Of a DNA stretch of 64,000 bases, positions 53,558-63,859 are shown piece by piece; the stretch's first letter is position 1, and every line of letters starts with the position of its first letter. Location: positions 3,782,001 through 3,846,000 of the forward strand of contig NC_009767.1 in NCBI RefSeq assembly GCF_000017805.1. Direction: 5' to 3'. This DNA comes from Roseiflexus castenholzii DSM 13941 (lineage in GTDB: Bacteria > Chloroflexota > Chloroflexia > Chloroflexales > Roseiflexaceae). The notes beneath the pieces are model-generated. The model saw only the letters and a list, made by a program, of their open reading frames with translations. It did no database searches and was not told the DNA's origin. A program made the position numbers and the translations under genes.

Positions 53558-53989
53558 TCAACGTTCAACATGCAACGCAAACATTAACTCCCCCTCGCAC
53601 ACCACCTGCCCGTCCACGGTCGCAACCCCCGTCCCCTTACCGATGCCGCGCCGCATTTTGTCGAACCGCACCTCCAGACGCAGGGTATCACCGGGATAGA
53701 CCGGCTTGCGGAAGCGCACGCCATCAATCCCGGCGAAAAATGCGATCTTCCCCCGGTTCTCCGGCAGACTCAACGCCGCCACTGCACCGGTCTGCGCCAG
53801 CGCCTCGACAATCAGCACTCCCGGCATGATCGGATGGGCGGGGAAGTGCCCCTGAAAGAATGGCTCGTTGATCGTCACCAACTTCTCGCCGACCGCGCGC
53901 TGCCCCGGTTCGAGTTCGAGAATGCGGTCGATCAACAGGAAGGGGTAACGGTGCGGAATGATTGCCATGATTTCCTGGATGTTCAGCAT
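53558..53989 (-). CDS. fabZ: 3-hydroxyacyl-ACP dehydratase FabZ
   Basis: FabZ removes water from 3-hydroxyacyl-ACP in each round of fatty acid synthesis. The 143-residue product is a single hotdog domain beginning MLNIQEIMAIIPHRYPFLLI. It has catalytic His48 in QGHFPAHP and Glu62 in VLIVEALAQ. Length is standard. The ATG at 53989 is supported by the family start, although the frame runs on upstream to 54115. It lies 149 bases from the tRNA-Leu on the same strand. No other fab genes are near. Confidence 0.94.
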   Translation of the reverse strand: MLNIQEIMAIIPHRYPFLLIDRILELEPGQRAVGEKLVTINEPFFQGHFPAHPIMPGVLIVEALAQTGAVAALSLPENRGKIAFFAGIDGVRFRKPVYPGDTLRLEVRFDKMRRGIGKGTGVATVDGQVVCEGELMFALHVER

Positions 53990-54382
53990 ATGCGGCGCCC
54001 TTTCAGCCTGCACAACTGTTGCAATCTGCCGCAGTATACCAGAAACGGAGGTTTGGGCATAAATTGTCAGACGGCTTTCCACCATTGCGATCCTTGCACT
54101 TGCGGTGCGCACCATCGAACTGCGTCCTCAACAAGGGCTAATGACCGTTCAAAAACCCATCCGGCAGACCTGCGCCGCCGGGCGCGCGTCCTCTGAGCAG
54201 CGGGCTAAAGCCCTCGCTCAGCACATGAAAGCCCCGCAGGGGCTTCCCCCTCCACAGCCAGGGCTTCTGCCCGCAGCGCGACACTTCACCCGCATCAAGA
54301 TCTCGTGCTCGTCACTCAGCACTTGTCACTCGTATATAATGCGCGCCTGAAAGAGTCTCTTCGCTGCAAAAAACAGACGATC
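53990..54382. other. Noncoding gap with hairpin-rich sequence
   Basis: There is no gene in these 390 bases. GAGCAGCGGGCTAAAGCCCT and AAGCCCCGCAGGGGCTT at 54198-54250 form nested hairpins, and CGTATATAAT at 54331-54340 is a possible -10 for the glycosyltransferase, without a matching -35. Confidence 0.5.
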
Positions 54383-55570
54383 ATGCACCTCGCCATCAAT
54401 GGCATGTTCTGGTCACAACCGACAGTCGGCAGCGGGCAGTACCTGCGCATGCTGGTACACGCCCTGCCTGCCGTTGCGCGGAATATTCGGCTGACGCTGC
54501 TGCTGCCCGCGTATCGCGCGGTCACTGAACCACTCCCGCCGGACATTCAAGCAGTGCATGTGCAGACACCATTCGATGGGCGCAGCGAAAACCTGGCGAA
54601 GGTCTGGTTCGAGCAGGTCGCCGTCCCGCTCGCGGCGGCGCGCCTGCACGCCGATCTGCTCCACGTTCCCTATTTTGCGCCGCCGCTCGTTGCGCCGCTG
54701 CCAGCGGTCGTCACCATTCTCGACATCATCCCGCTCATTCTGCCGGAGTATCGCGGCAGTACGGCGGTTCGCCTCTATGTGCGCCTGGTGGCGCGCGCCG
54801 CGCGGCAGACAACGCAGATTATCGCTATTTCGCAGCATAGCGCCGGGGACATCATTCACCACCTGGGCTGCTGCGCGGCGCGCGTGACGGTGACGCCGCT
54901 CGCGGCTGGCGCACAGTTCCACCCCCGCGACCGCGCGTGCGCCGAACGAGAAGTTGCAGCGCGCTATGGCGTAACGCCACCGTTCGTCTACTATGTCGGT
55001 GGGCTGGACGCGCGCAAGAACCTGGCAACCCTCGTACACGCATTTGCACGTATGCGCTACGCCGGAGGACCACCCGCCACACTGGTGATTGCCGGACGCG
55101 CGCCTGGCAGCGATCCGCGCATGTTCCCCGACCTGGATGCAATGATTGCATCCGCTGGCGCAGACTCGTTCGTGAGACGCATCGACGTGCCTTACGAAGA
55201 CGCGCCACTGCTCTATTCCGCCGCCACAGTGTTTGCCTTTCCGTCGCGGTACGAAGGGTTTGGACTGCCGCCGCTCGAAGCCATGGCGTGCGGTGCGCCG
55301 GTGATCGTCGCCGACGCAACCAGCCTTCCCGAGGTCGTTGGTGAGGCGGCGCTGCGGGTCCCGCCCGACGATACACCCGGCTGGATCACGGCGCTCTGGC
55401 GCGTGCTGGCGGACGACACGCTGCGCGCCGATCTCTCCCGACGCGGGCTGGAGCGCGCGACCTGTTTTCGACCCGAACGCCTTGCGCGCGAAACGCTGGC
55501 GGTGTATGAACGCGCCCTGAACTCAGGCGGATGTCGTATTGCTCACAATGACAGAACGACATCGGTGTGA
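54383..55570 (+). CDS. Glycosyltransferase family 4, retaining
   Basis: The 395-residue product has the two-Rossmann GT-B layout. The N-terminal half starts MHLAINGMFWSQPTVGSGQY with the glycine turn that meets the acceptor. The C-terminal half has YVGGLDARKNLATLVHAFA, the donor-binding strand, and FPSRYEGFGLPPLEAMACG with the E-x7-E motif that binds the nucleotide sugar. It is expected to act at the membrane face in polysaccharide or lipid-linked sugar synthesis. Donor and acceptor cannot be read. A second GT4 gene follows 438 bases later. Confidence 0.9.
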   Translation: MHLAINGMFWSQPTVGSGQYLRMLVHALPAVARNIRLTLLLPAYRAVTEPLPPDIQAVHVQTPFDGRSENLAKVWFEQVAVPLAAARLHADLLHVPYFAPPLVAPLPAVVTILDIIPLILPEYRGSTAVRLYVRLVARAARQTTQIIAISQHSAGDIIHHLGCCAARVTVTPLAAGAQFHPRDRACAEREVAARYGVTPPFVYYVGGLDARKNLATLVHAFARMRYAGGPPATLVIAGRAPGSDPRMFPDLDAMIASAGADSFVRRIDVPYEDAPLLYSAATVFAFPSRYEGFGLPPLEAMACGAPVIVADATSLPEVVGEAALRVPPDDTPGWITALWRVLADDTLRADLSRRGLERATCFRPERLARETLAVYERALNSGGCRIAHNDRTTSV

Positions 55571-55608
55571 CATCACGGCTGCATATCCTGGCGTCTTTAT
55601 GCCGGCCT

Positions 55609-55758
55609 TTACCAATTCCCTGTGACCATCCGGCATGGTCACCCCGAGCCGCGCGAGGGGTCGTGCGCGACCCGCGCCGATTCCTCGCTGCGTTTACCCT
55701 GAGCGAAGCGAAGGGCTCGGAATGCCAAGAATGCGGCATCGTCAATCGTCATTGGTAT
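55609..55758 (-). repeat. MITE-like repeat, copy G, inverted
   Basis: This 150-bp copy is reversed, running TTACCAATTCCCTGTGACCA to CGTCATTGGTAT, with the CTGAGCGAAGCGAAGGGC variant. It occupies a third of the gap between the two glycosyltransferases. The rest of that gap (55759-56008) shows no gene. Confidence 0.85.
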
Positions 55759-56008
55759 TTCCAGGGAACACGCAAGTGGAAGCGCTTTCACCACGAAACG
55801 AGCCTGGCTGACGGCAGGCGCGCGGATGCTCACAACCGGCCTCGCCGATGCGGGGCTTCGTGTGCGCGACACGGGCATGCCTGCCCGCGCGCATGAACGG
55901 CGTTCTGATGGAGCACGTGCCCGCCAGGAATGAGGGCGAGAGAACGCAGTGCGATATGCGAGTCACGAAGAACCCTCTGCGAGAGAAGAGCATAGGATAA
56001 GGGTTGCC

Positions 56009-57109
56009 ATGCGCATCTTGATGCTTTCCAAAGCGCTGGTCAACGGCGCATACCAGAAGAAGTGCGAAGAATTGGCAGCATTGCCAGACGTTGAACTGAT
56101 CGTCGCCGTGCCACCTGCCTGGCGTGAACCGCGTGTCGGCGTCATTCCGCTCGAACGGCGCTTCACCCGCGGCTATCGCCTTGTCACGCTGCCGATTGTA
56201 CTCAACGGTCGCCACCATCTCCACTTCTACCCCACGTTCAGCCGGTTGGTGCGCCAGGTGCGCCCCGATATTCTGCACGCCGATGAAGAATCGTTCAATC
56301 TGGCGACATTTCTGGCACTCCGCGCTGGCGTACAGCACGGCGCGCGCTGCTGCTTCTACAACTACGCCAATATCGACCGCTACTACCCGCCGCCGTTCAA
56401 CCTGTTCGAACGCTACGCCTTTCGGCACGCCGCTCACGCCTTCGCATGCAGCGCAGAGGCGGAAGCGATCATGCGTCGCCACGGCTACGCCGGACCGCTC
56501 ACCATCCTGCCGCAGTTTGGCGTCGATCCCGATCTGTACGCTCCGGCGCAGCGCGACCGCTCGAACGCGGCGACGATTGTCGGGTACATCGGGCGTCTGG
56601 TGCCGGAAAAGGGAGTGCTCGACCTGGTGGAAGCCGTGGCGCGTGTGCCGTCGGTGCGCCTGCGGCTGATCGGCGACGGCGCGCTACGTCCGTTCATCGA
56701 GGCGCGGATCGCTGCACTCGACATTGGCGAGCGCATCGAACTCCACCCCGCCATCCCATCGACCCGCGTTCCCGATGAACTGCGCCGTCTCGACGCGCTC
56801 GTGTTGCCCTCACACACAACGCGCACTTGGAAGGAACAGTTCGGGCGCATCCTGATTGAAGCCATGAGCTGCGCAGTTCCGGTCATCGGCTCCTCATCGG
56901 CTGCCATCCCCGACGTCATCGGCGACGCCGGGATCATCTATCCCGAAGGCGACATTGCCGCACTCGCAGGAGCATTGCGACGGGTAGCGGACGATCCGGC
57001 GCTGCGCAACGACCTCGGACGGCGCGGACGGGAACGTGTGCTGGCGCAGTTCACGCAGGCGGCGATTGCCCGTGCGTATCATGACGCATATCGTTCGATG
57101 CTGAATTGA
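56009..57109 (+). CDS. Glycosyltransferase family 4, second copy
   Basis: The 366-residue product is a GT-B enzyme starting MRILMLSKALVNGAYQKKCE. It has VGYIGRLVPEKGVLDLVEAV for donor-phosphate binding and SHTTRTWKEQFGRILIEAMSCAVPV with the acidic pair of GT4 enzymes. A histidine-rich stretch RHHLHFYPTF lies in the N-terminal half. The TWKEQFGR motif near the donor site is typical of a group that acts on exported glycans. It may work with the previous GT4. ATG at 56009 follows a weak ribosome site, and no closer family start is present. Confidence 0.88.
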   Translation: MRILMLSKALVNGAYQKKCEELAALPDVELIVAVPPAWREPRVGVIPLERRFTRGYRLVTLPIVLNGRHHLHFYPTFSRLVRQVRPDILHADEESFNLATFLALRAGVQHGARCCFYNYANIDRYYPPPFNLFERYAFRHAAHAFACSAEAEAIMRRHGYAGPLTILPQFGVDPDLYAPAQRDRSNAATIVGYIGRLVPEKGVLDLVEAVARVPSVRLRLIGDGALRPFIEARIAALDIGERIELHPAIPSTRVPDELRRLDALVLPSHTTRTWKEQFGRILIEAMSCAVPVIGSSSAAIPDVIGDAGIIYPEGDIAALAGALRRVADDPALRNDLGRRGRERVLAQFTQAAIARAYHDAYRSMLN

Positions 57110-57280
57110 GATCCACAAACCGGTGCGCGTGCGTTATACTACAGAGGAACAATCGCGCGACGATGGCATCGTCCGTAAGGAGCAGCGCCACAGGCGCCGG
57201 TGCGTCACATCGGGACATTGTGCGCCTTCATAGCCCATAGATCCTGCCACAGGGCAACAGGTGAACGTTTCGATAACAGC

Positions 57281-58177
57281 ATGAAGCATATTGCTCGCAA
57301 CAACCGCATCTCCCTGCAAACCCCGCCGAAGATTCGGGGTCTGTCGCTCTTGCGGCGCGCATCCGGTCGAAATGCCGTGCCGACGACATTCCGCGAAAAA
57401 CTCTTCTGGACCCTGGGCAATCTGCTGATGCTGATCGGCGCCATTCTCCTGGCGTATGTCGGCGGCATCTACGCACAGGCCGATTTCAACCGCTATGCCG
57501 CGCGTGGCGATACCGACGTGCCGCCGCCTGCGCCCGTCGCGGCGCCACGCGCTCCCGATGCAGAACCGGCGCCCTTCGTCGCGCCGCAGCCCTTCGTCGC
57601 GCCACGCCTCAACACCGTTGAGGGGCGCATCATCAGCGACGTGCCGGACATCGTCAGGTCCGCTATCCCGTCGCAGATTTCACGCATCATTATTCCGAGT
57701 ATCGGCGTCGACTCGAAAGTCGTCGAGGTCGGCTGGGAAGTCAAGGAACAGAACGGAACGCAGGTCGCAGTCTGGCAGGTCGCCGAGTACGCCGTTGGTC
57801 ACCATCGAGGCTCTGCCAACCCTGGCGAAGGGAGCAACATCGTGCTTGCCGGTCATGTTGGCGGGTACGGCAAAGTTTTCAAAGACCTGATTAACGTCAG
57901 GGAGGGCGACCCGATCATCCTCTTCGCTGGCGGACGGCAGCACCTCTACGTGGTGCGTGAGCAGGTTCTGGTGCACGAAGAAGGGGTCTCACCCGAACAA
58001 CAGGCAATGAATGCCCTCTACATCGCTCCAACGAGTGAAGAGATGGTGACGCTCATCACCTGCTGGCCCGACCGCGGACCGGACAAGTTCAAGTACCGCA
58101 TCATCGTGCGCGCCACACCCTACGGCGCCGACACCGATACCCCGACCACCAACGCCGATGGTTGGACGGTGCGCTGA
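57281..58177 (+). CDS. Sortase-family transpeptidase
   Basis: The 298-residue product has one membrane helix (about 45-65, LGNLLMLIGAILLAYVGGIY), a Pro/Ala-rich linker, then a sortase barrel at about 130-285. The catalytic triad is in place: His192 in LAGHVGG, Cys261 in LITCWPD and Arg273 in KYRIIV. Sortases join sorted proteins to the envelope or to one another. Typical LPxTG proteins are not seen in the window; the surface proteins here carry FLPLV motifs instead. ATG at 57281 is the first codon near the helix. Confidence 0.9.
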   Translation: MKHIARNNRISLQTPPKIRGLSLLRRASGRNAVPTTFREKLFWTLGNLLMLIGAILLAYVGGIYAQADFNRYAARGDTDVPPPAPVAAPRAPDAEPAPFVAPQPFVAPRLNTVEGRIISDVPDIVRSAIPSQISRIIIPSIGVDSKVVEVGWEVKEQNGTQVAVWQVAEYAVGHHRGSANPGEGSNIVLAGHVGGYGKVFKDLINVREGDPIILFAGGRQHLYVVREQVLVHEEGVSPEQQAMNALYIAPTSEEMVTLITCWPDRGPDKFKYRIIVRATPYGADTDTPTTNADGWTVR

Positions 58178-58261
58178 TGTGCATCCATATCACCGGTTCC
58201 AGCACAAAATCGGCGGCGGTGTAAGACTTTGGGAAGAGATCAGACGAACCAAATAGCCCAC

Positions 58262-58290
58262 TTGTGCGAAAAGAACCTTCGTGCTATAAT
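58262..58290 (+). promoter_or_regulatory. recA promoter with possible SOS-type site
   Basis: TTGTGC at 58262-58267 is 17 bases from TATAAT at 58285-58290, with TGC before it. Between them GAACCTTCGTGC at 58273-58284 resembles the GAAC-N4-GTTC LexA box with one mismatch. A LexA site here is plausible but unproven. Confidence 0.55.
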
Positions 58291-58360
58291 GCCCCCATCA
58301 TCCGTGGCGCCGCTTTGACAGCGCAGGCGCGATCAGGTAGAGTCGTAAGGAGCAGCACGA

Positions 58361-59452
<1,092 letters not shown>

Positions 59453-59659
59453 GAGATTGGCTGGATAATCGATGGCAGGCGTCATGGCGCGCGCAGCGCA
59501 CCCATCTTCCTGCTGTACCGTGGACTTCAGAAGCATGGACGGCATGCTCGCCACCATCGCTGCGAGTGCGGGCAGTCTCCCTGTCGCCAGCAGCGCAGGC
59601 GACACCTCTGTACACTCTGACAAACCGGTTGGTTATCTGCTTTCGAGGCATCAGATCAT

Positions 59660-60343
59660 ATGCCAGAAGGGGTTATTACCGCGCTGCGTGTCCAGGAACA
59701 CGATACGCAGCGCGTCAACATCTATATCGATCATGCATTTGCGCTTGGGGTCAGCCTTGCGACGGTTGTGCGTGAACGGTTGTACGTCGGCATGCATCTC
59801 GATGCTGCGACCTGCGCTCGCATTGAGGCGACCGAGATTGTCGAGCGTGCCGTGCAGATTGCGCTGCGCGCCATTGAGTCCCGCCCACGCTCGGTGGCTG
59901 AAATCCGCGACCGCCTGCACCGTAAGGGTTTTGCGCCTGAGACGATTGATGCTGCGGTTGAACGGCTGCACACGAGCGGGTTGCTCGACGATGCCGCCTT
60001 TGCGCACTTCTGGATCGAGAACCGGCAGATGTGCCGACCGCGTGGACGCCACGCCCTCGCCGATGAATTGCGCCGCAAGGGAGTGAGCGCCGAACTCGTG
60101 GCCAGCGCACTAAACGCGACGCTGACCGACAATGAAACGGCGCGCGCCGAAACGCTGGCGCGCGCGGCAATGCGGCGTTACGCCAGCGTCGCCGACTACC
60201 AGACGTTTCTTCGCCGACTCGGCGGCTACCTGCAACGCCGTGGCTTCAGTGCCGAAACAATCCTTCCGATTGTCGAACGCCTCTGGCGTGAACGTGGCGG
60301 CGACTCGGAAGTCGTTGACCGATCGCTCCTTGCGGAGCAGTAA
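59660..60343 (+). CDS. recX: Regulatory protein RecX
   Basis: RecX binds and restrains RecA filaments. The 227-residue product has three repeated helical modules: AIESRPRSVAEIRDRLHRKG, GLLDDAAFAHFWIENR and the later RRYASVADYQTFLRRLGGYL. These match the tandem three-helix units of the family. Both the position after recA and the motif RLHRKG support the call. The gap between recA and recX (59453-59659) holds no gene, and no terminator is visible in it. The MBL-fold gene starts 19 bases after the stop. Confidence 0.92.
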   Translation: MPEGVITALRVQEHDTQRVNIYIDHAFALGVSLATVVRERLYVGMHLDAATCARIEATEIVERAVQIALRAIESRPRSVAEIRDRLHRKGFAPETIDAAVERLHTSGLLDDAAFAHFWIENRQMCRPRGRHALADELRRKGVSAELVASALNATLTDNETARAETLARAAMRRYASVADYQTFLRRLGGYLQRRGFSAETILPIVERLWRERGGDSEVVDRSLLAEQ

Positions 60344-60362
60344 CCCCAATCAGAGCATATCT

Positions 60363-61025
60363 ATGGCTGATATTCAATACCTTGGACATTCATGCTTCCG
60401 CCTCCGCGGACGCGATGGCATCGTGCTGACCGATCCGTATGACCGTTCGGTGGGGCGTGATCTTGGTCGCCCCACCGCTCATATCGTGACCGTCAGCCAC
60501 CACCATCCCGACCACGACAACGTCGTCGCTGTGCGCCCGGCGCGCGACCGCGTCACGGTGATCGACGGTCCGGGTGAGTACGAGGTCGGCGGCATCCTGA
60601 TCACCGGCGTGCGCACGTTCCACGATAAGCAGAAAGGCGCCAGACTCGGGCGAAACACGGTGTATGTCATTCACCTCGATGATATTGTTTTCTGTCACCT
60701 TGGCGACCTGGCGCACGAATTGACGGCGCAGCAACTCGAAGAGATCGGGAGCGTCGATGTGCTGTTCGTGCCGGTCGGTGGAGGTGAAACGATCGGACCG
60801 GCAGAGGCGGCATCGGTGATCAGTCAGATTGAGCCACGCGTTGTGATCCCAATGCACTACGCAAGCGAAGGGCAATCCGCCATGGATCTGGCGCCGCTCG
60901 ACCGCTTCCTTCACGAACTCGGCATCAAGGAGTATGTCCCGGAAGAACGGCTATCGCTCAATGCAGGCAATCTTCCAGGAGATGGCGAACAAACCCGCAT
61001 CGTCGTGATGCGAACCGCTGTTTGA
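60363..61025 (+). CDS. Metallo-beta-lactamase-fold hydrolase (UPF0173-like)
   Basis: The 220-residue product starts MADIQYLGHSCFRLRGRDGI and has TVSHHHPDHDN, the H-x-H-x-D-H zinc-binding motif, plus GDLAHEL and IPMHYAS that supply further ligands. This is the UPF0173/YtkL-like branch of the MBL fold. Its substrate is not known; relatives have been linked to phosphodiester or lactone hydrolysis. It follows recX closely, so it may be in the same transcript, though the fold says nothing about DNA repair. Confidence 0.85.
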   Translation: MADIQYLGHSCFRLRGRDGIVLTDPYDRSVGRDLGRPTAHIVTVSHHHPDHDNVVAVRPARDRVTVIDGPGEYEVGGILITGVRTFHDKQKGARLGRNTVYVIHLDDIVFCHLGDLAHELTAQQLEEIGSVDVLFVPVGGGETIGPAEAASVISQIEPRVVIPMHYASEGQSAMDLAPLDRFLHELGIKEYVPEERLSLNAGNLPGDGEQTRIVVMRTAV

Positions 61026-61051
61026 ACAACTGATGAAGATTGTGCTATAAT
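61022..61051 (+). promoter_or_regulatory. pyrG promoter
   Basis: TTGAAC at 61022-61027 (overlapping the upstream stop) is 18 bases from TATAAT at 61046-61051, with TGC before it. The pyrG start is 193 bases further, leaving a leader with a hairpin. Confidence 0.65.
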
Positions 61052-61141
61052 GCGCGGAGTATGGTCGATATATCCGGAATGGACAGGCACACGTGTTGGT
61101 CTCAACGGTACACAGGGTCGCCGGTTCGATACGAGTCTCTT

Positions 61142-61169
61142 GAGGGGAAGGCAGCACCGCCTTCCCCTC
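61142..61169 (+). terminator. Hairpin in the pyrG leader, possible attenuator
   Basis: GAGGGGAAGGC at 61142-61152 pairs perfectly with GCCTTCCCCTC at 61159-61169 over AGCACC. GATCTATTTTCC follows. It lies after the promoter and 75 bases before the ATG, so it could end transcription early. Confidence 0.6.
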
Positions 61170-61244
61170 GATCTATTTTCCCGCAGGATCACCGTTTTAT
61201 AAACCGGAACGCAGATCGCGCGAACAACCGGGAGCAGTAGATTC

Positions 61245-62912
61245 ATGGCAAAGTATATTTTCGTGACCGGCGGAGTCGCATCATCCGTCGGCAAAGGCAT
61301 TACGGTCGCATCGATCGGTCGTCTGCTGAAGGCGCGTGGCGTGCGTGTTTCGGTCCAGAAACTCGACCCCTACATTAATGTCGATCCGGGCACGATGTCG
61401 CCCTACCAGCATGGCGAAGTGTTTGTCACCGAAGATGGCGCCGAAACCGATCTCGACCTTGGGCATTATGAGCGTTTCATCGATGTAAACCTGACCCGCC
61501 TGAGCAATGTGACGACCGGACAGATCTATTCGGCGGTCATTCAGAAGGAACGTCGAGGGGATTATCTCGGCGGTACGATTCAGGTGATCCCCCACATCAC
61601 GAATGAGATTAAGGCGCGGATTGCCGCCGTTGCACGCCAGACGGGAGCAGAGGTGGTGATTGTCGAAATCGGCGGAACCGTGGGCGACATCGAGGGATTG
61701 CCGTTCCTGGAAGCCATCCGCCAGATGCGCAAGGATGTCGGACGCGATAATGTGCTCTATATTCACGTCACCTTGCTGCCGCACATCGGCGCCACCGGTG
61801 AGGTCAAGACCAAACCAACGCAGCACTCGGTCATGGAGTTGCGCCGCGTCGGTATTACGGCGGATGTGATTGTGTGCCGCTCCGACTATCCGATTGCCGA
61901 TGAGATCCGCGATAAGATCGCGCTCTTTGCCGATGTCGATGTCGAAGCAGTGGTGCCGTTGCACACGGTCGAGTCGATCTACGAAGTGCCGTTGGTGCTG
62001 GAAGAAGCCGGTCTTGGCAATTACCTGACGTTGCGCCTGGGACTCGGCGTGCGCGAGCCGAACCTCGACGACTGGCGCGATCTGGTGGCGCGCATCAAAG
62101 CACCCAAACGTAAACTTGCCATTGCATTGGTTGGGAAGTACGTCGAACTCCACGATGCGTACATCAGCGTCGTCGAGGCGCTGCGACACGCCGGATTGCA
62201 CCAGGGGGTCGATGTCGATATCCGCTGGATTTCGTCCGAACAGATCGAAGAAGAAGGATGCGAGCCGCTGCTCCGCGATGTCTATGGCATCGTCGTGCCT
62301 GGCGGCTTTGGCGACCGTGGCATCGAGGGGAAGATCGCAGCCGCCGGGTATGCGCGCGAGCATGGCGTTCCATACCTGGGGCTTTGCCTGGGAATGCAGG
62401 TGGCCACCATCTCGTTCGCGCGGCATGTTATTGGGGCGGAGAGCAGAGCCAACAGCACGGAGTTCGACCTGCACACGCCACATCCGGTAATCGACTTCAT
62501 GCCGGATCAACTCGATATTACCGATAAGGGCGGAACGATGCGACTCGGTGGGTATCCGTGCCGATTGCTTCCTGGCACGCGCGCTCACGCGGCCTATGGC
62601 GTCGATCAGGTGGTTGAACGCCACCGCCACCGCTTCGAGTTCAACAATAAGTACCGCCGCCTGCTCGAGTCGGCAGGTCTGGTCGTCAGCGGGCAATCGC
62701 CCGATGGCCGCCTGGTCGAGATTATCGAACTGCGCGACCATCCGTGGTACGTCGGCGTCCAGTTTCATCCGGAGTTTCGGTCGCGCCCGGAACGGCCACA
62801 TCCTCTGTTCCGCGATTTCATCGCCGCCGCCGCCCAAACCTTCCGCGAAGGCGATCAGCGCCCGTTGCCGCTCGAGCAGAACGGAACCGTGGGTGCCGCG
62901 GTTAAAGCATAG
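61245..62912 (+). CDS. pyrG: CTP synthase
   Basis: CTP synthase aminates UTP using ATP and glutamine-derived ammonia. The 555-residue product starts MAKYIFVTGGVASSVGKGIT, the hallmark of the synthetase domain, and has DPYINVDPGTMSPYQHGEVF. The C-terminal class I amidotransferase domain (about 300-545) has the nucleophile Cys381 in LGLCLGMQ and the FHPEF pair near 510. CGGGAGCAG precedes the ATG. Its promoter and leader hairpin suggest control by pyrimidine level. Confidence 0.97.
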   Translation: MAKYIFVTGGVASSVGKGITVASIGRLLKARGVRVSVQKLDPYINVDPGTMSPYQHGEVFVTEDGAETDLDLGHYERFIDVNLTRLSNVTTGQIYSAVIQKERRGDYLGGTIQVIPHITNEIKARIAAVARQTGAEVVIVEIGGTVGDIEGLPFLEAIRQMRKDVGRDNVLYIHVTLLPHIGATGEVKTKPTQHSVMELRRVGITADVIVCRSDYPIADEIRDKIALFADVDVEAVVPLHTVESIYEVPLVLEEAGLGNYLTLRLGLGVREPNLDDWRDLVARIKAPKRKLAIALVGKYVELHDAYISVVEALRHAGLHQGVDVDIRWISSEQIEEEGCEPLLRDVYGIVVPGGFGDRGIEGKIAAAGYAREHGVPYLGLCLGMQVATISFARHVIGAESRANSTEFDLHTPHPVIDFMPDQLDITDKGGTMRLGGYPCRLLPGTRAHAAYGVDQVVERHRHRFEFNNKYRRLLESAGLVVSGQSPDGRLVEIIELRDHPWYVGVQFHPEFRSRPERPHPLFRDFIAAAAQTFREGDQRPLPLEQNGTVGAAVKA

Positions 62913-63336
62913 ATGCGCATTGTCGGGACGGTGTGTTGCACTGTCCCACACACGCATGTGCTTGTCCGCTTCGCTCTTCGCCGACCGCTCGAACGATCAC
63001 CGATGTCGACCGGAATGTCGCCCCACTGCCGCGCGGTAAACAGCGCGCGGGCATTCTCCACGCCGATGCCTCCTGCACGGCACAGGTCGTCAGACGAAAA
63101 GCGGCGGCATAGACATTCATCGAGTGTGCAAACGCTGTCGAAGGGGAACGCATCATTGCAACAACCGGTACACGGTTCCATCGTTGCTGCGGAAGAATTG
63201 AAGCGCGCTTTCTGCGGTCAGGCGACTGTCGTCGAAGGGGAACGCATCATTGCAACAACCGGTACACGGTTCCATCGTTGCTGCGGAAGAATTGAAGCGC
63301 GCTTTCTACGGTCAGGCGACTGTCGATGAGGTCATT
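62913..63336. other. Noncoding gap with a 94-bp tandem duplication
   Basis: No gene was found. A 94-bp unit starting GTCGAAGGGGAACGCATCAT occurs at 63137 and 63231, ending near 63324, with one base change (CTGCGG against CTACGG). The central AACCGGTACACGGTT is near-palindromic. Confidence 0.75.
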
Positions 63337-63484
63337 TACCAATGACGATTGACGATGCCGCATGCTGGTCATTCCGAGCCCTTCGCTTCGCTCAGGGTAA
63401 ACGCAGCGAGGAATCGGCGCGGGTCACGCACGACCCCTCGCGCGGCTCGGGGTGACCATGCCGGATGGTCACAGGGAATTGGTA
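63337..63484 (+). repeat. MITE-like repeat, copy H
   Basis: The 148-bp copy runs TACCAATGACGATTGACGAT to AATTGGTAA with both tips. It has the CTTCGCTTCGCTC variant and lies directly after the 94-bp duplication. Confidence 0.85.
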
Positions 63485-63859
63485 ATTGACAGAGCTATTG
63501 CGTGTGCTCGACCATGCACCCCGGCTGCGCTCCTCGTCAACGTGCGATCCAGCACCTGTTCTCTGGAAATCGCACCGGCGCAGATCCAACAGACAACGAA
63601 GCGGCGGTGCTCAAAGCACCCTCCCGTCCCGCGCACTGTTCCCCGGCAGGAGCCACACCTGGCACTGCAACATCTCCCCGCTGCCAGCGTATTACTATCA
63701 GGCGCCAGGCGCGAGACGAGTGGTAAAAGAGCGTCCGTTCGGTGTGTCTGGTGAACAGTATGAATACACTGCAACAGGTACACGGCACGCAGTGAAGGGC
63801 ACAAGAATGCACACCTGTGCGCGGAGCCGCGACTCGTCCTGACTGTAAGGAGACAAGCC
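63485..63859. other. Noncoding gap before the YccF gene
   Basis: These 375 bases have no clear gene. Several overlapping short frames exist on both strands, none with a ribosome site or recognisable fold. The only solid signal is TAAGGAGAC at 63846-63854, before the next ATG. Confidence 0.5.

Noticed and set aside
61281..62957. Reverse-strand frame of 558 codons over pyrG
   Set aside because: It is antisense to CTP synthase, with shadow composition and no recognisable motif.
62855..63181. Reverse-strand frame of 108 codons downstream of pyrG
   Set aside because: A stretch reading ENARALFTARQWGDIPV looked protein-like, but I cannot match a family, and the frame runs into the pyrG 3' end and the 94-bp repeat. 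It could be a remnant.
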